Below are positions 30,394 to 31,554 of a stretch of DNA of 31,554 nucleotides, one piece after another (the stretch's first letter is position 1; each line of letters opens with the position of its first letter). The position numbers and the translations under genes were made by a program. Below the pieces are notes generated by a model. That model searched no databases. It saw nothing but the letters and a program-made list of their open reading frames with translations, and was not told the origin of the DNA. This stretch comes from a virus. The stretch spans positions 1 through 31,554 of IMG/VR virus record IMGVR_UViG_3300047157_000054; one strand, given 5' to 3'.

Positions 30394-31554
30394 ATGGCAT
30401 CTCTACTAGATAGATTCAAAAACATTGTTTCTAAAAGCGCATCTAAAACTCATATAGATTTTAATAAAGCTATTTATAACTACTTAGGCGATTCCTTAGT
30501 TTGGAATCCAGAAAATGATGATACTTATATTGATAAAGGATATAGGTATAACGCTACTATTTACTCAATAGTTAATTTAATAACTAAAGCAGCGACAAAT
30601 ATTCCTTTTCAAGTTTATGAAATACAAAAACAAAACGACTTAAAAAGATATAAAGCTCTAACATCTGGAGAGTTTAACGGAAATACAGTGCTGCAAGCTA
30701 AAATGCTACAAAAAAAAGCATTAGTAGAATTGGAGGGTACTGAGTTACATCAGTTACTAGATAGACCTAATCCAGCTCAAAGCTACTCCAGCTGGATCCA
30801 AGAAATTATAGCTTTTGGAAAACTTACTGGAAATAGATATATCTATGGTATAGCGCCAGAGACAGGTATAGGAGCTGGTAAATATAAGGAGCTTTACATA
30901 TTACCATCTCAAAAAATAGAAATCAACTCTGGAGGTATTATGCAGCCAGTAAAGGAATATACTTTATCTTATAATGGATCATATAAAATAGCAGCTGATG
31001 AAATCTGCCATATAAAGGATAATAACCTCTATTATGATGGAACTGGATCACATCTTTATGGAATGTCTCCACTAAAAGCTGGACTCAGAGTAATGGATGC
31101 TAATAACCAGGCGTTAACTACAGGAGTAAAATATTTACAGAATCAAACAGCTAGGGGGGTGCTTATGTCTGATGAAGGAGATTTAAATGAAACTCAAGCT
31201 AGAGCATTAAAAGAAAAATTCAAGCAGCAATACCAGGGAAGTGAAAATGCTGGAGATGTTATTATAACACCTAAGAAACTCAGCTGGGTAAACTTTGGAC
31301 TTAATGCTTCTGATCTATCTCTTATAGAACAATATAACGCCACTATTAAGGATTTATGTAATATCTATAATGTTCCAGTACAGCTTTTAAATAATACAGA
31401 CAGCACAACTTACAACAATATGAAGGAAGCAAAAAAAGCGCTTTATCAAAATGCTGTAATTCCAGAGCTAAATAAAATCAGAGATGAATTGAATAGATGG
31501 CTCGCTCCTCAGTATGGAGATAAGATCTATATTGACTTTGACTATAGCGCTATT
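30394..31554 (+). CDS. Portal protein, N-terminal 387 codons (continues at position 1)
   Basis: Starts ATG at 30394 and is open to the window end with no stop. Motifs of HK97-family portals: RYNATIYSIVNLITKAATNI (the early clip-forming helix), DRPNPAQSYSSWIQEIIAFG, LTGNRYIYG, LYGMSPLKAGLRVMDANNQA, ARGVLMSDEG, NIYNVPVQLLN and TYNNMKEAKKALYQNAVIPE. The last codons run into CCAGAGCTTCAAGAG at position 1 (PELQE), exactly where the family continues. Length to the true stop is 650 aa. The DNA gate and packaging ring of the head; it interacts with terminase, encoded just upstream. Confidence 0.93.
   Translation, partial: MASLLDRFKNIVSKSASKTHIDFNKAIYNYLGDSLVWNPENDDTYIDKGYRYNATIYSIVNLITKAATNIPFQVYEIQKQNDLKRYKALTSGEFNGNTVLQAKMLQKKALVELEGTELHQLLDRPNPAQSYSSWIQEIIAFGKLTGNRYIYGIAPETGIGAGKYKELYILPSQKIEINSGGIMQPVKEYTLSYNGSYKIAADEICHIKDNNLYYDGTGSHLYGMSPLKAGLRVMDANNQALTTGVKYLQNQTARGVLMSDEGDLNETQARALKEKFKQQYQGSENAGDVIITPKKLSWVNFGLNASDLSLIEQYNATIKDLCNIYNVPVQLLNNTDSTTYNNMKEAKKALYQNAVIPELNKIRDELNRWLAPQYGDKIYIDFDYSAI

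Noticed and set aside
1-31554. -33 (TTG) promoter elements
   Set aside because: At the boxes inspected for it (2679, 5425, 9160, 15290, 16470, 30364) I saw no TTG at the expected distance. Only the -7 boxes are reported, with reduced confidence because TAnnTTTG also arises by chance in AT-rich DNA.
1-31554. Integrase, tRNA, CRISPR array, insertion sequence, reverse transcriptase (DGR)
   Set aside because: No motif, cloverleaf, spaced repeat array or transposase/RT signature was seen. The fibre repeats are protein-coding duplications, not template/variable repeats.

Overview
The window reads as one complete genome of a tailed phage (siphovirus, HK97-type head, lambda-like tail order) that infects a member of the Bacteroidetes, most likely a marine flavobacterium. 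Every recognisable gene lies on the + strand. The last 1161 bases (30394-31554) are an open portal reading frame of exactly 387 codons, and it continues in frame into position 1. The map is therefore circular (or circularly permuted) and was opened inside the portal gene. Host evidence: AT-rich DNA, A/T-rich starts with almost no Shine-Dalgarno sequences, TAnnTTTG (-7 type) promoter boxes before many genes, and a BACON domain in a tail protein. I see no integrase, CI-like repressor, tRNA or CRISPR, so a virulent lifestyle is the simplest reading.

Layout. (a) 28.8 kb through the ends to 4.6 kb, head: terminase small and large subunits, a long portal (650 aa) with a C-terminal extension, a MuF-type minor head protein fused to a zinc-metallopeptidase-like domain, HK97 prohead protease and major capsid protein. 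(b) 4.6-5.9 kb, accessory island bounded by terminators: four tiny overlapping genes behind a palindrome-bearing promoter, then a lone PD-(D/E)XK nuclease-like gene with a GTG start directly behind a promoter box. (c) 5.9-7.7 kb: head-tail connector, head closure, HK97-gp10-like and tail terminator proteins. (d) 7.7-9.2 kb: M15 endolysin, holin, and three small genes including a lysine-rich mini-protein. (e) 9.2-14.6 kb, adsorption: repeat-built tail fibre, small fibre-type protein, putative fibre chaperone and a 903-aa lectin-like fibre; 11.2-14.6 kb differs in word composition from the rest. (f) 14.6-15.3 kb: three overlapping small membrane proteins. (g) 15.3-21.85 kb, tail: tube protein, tail assembly chaperone with a lambda-type GGGAAAG -1 frameshift, tape measure, and two large distal tail proteins, the first ending in Ig-like and BACON domains. 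(h) 22.0-28.8 kb, early genes: small HTH protein, DUF1071-type annealing protein, SSB-like protein, RecE/YqaJ-like exonuclease, a stand-alone DnaA domain-IV-like protein, VRR-NUC nuclease, an HTH replication protein whose gene carries iteron-like repeats next to an AT-rich tract (candidate origin), another PD-(D/E)XK-like protein and a primase-helicase.

How it works together: the early block supplies replication (initiator, primase-helicase, DnaA-IV-like protein) and annealing-type recombination (annealing protein, SSB, exonuclease). Late transcription would start from several TAnnTTTG boxes ahead of the head, tail and fibre groups, with hairpin-T terminators at 4.64, 5.39, 5.84, 16.44 and 21.88 kb separating units. 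Endolysin and holin open the cell. The points most worth following are the MuF-peptidase fusion, the terminator-bounded accessory island, the iterons inside the replication gene, promoter boxes placed 4-5 nt before start codons, and the excess of CCWGG sites that vanishes across the fibre module. All functional calls come from reading motifs by eye; no database search was run.
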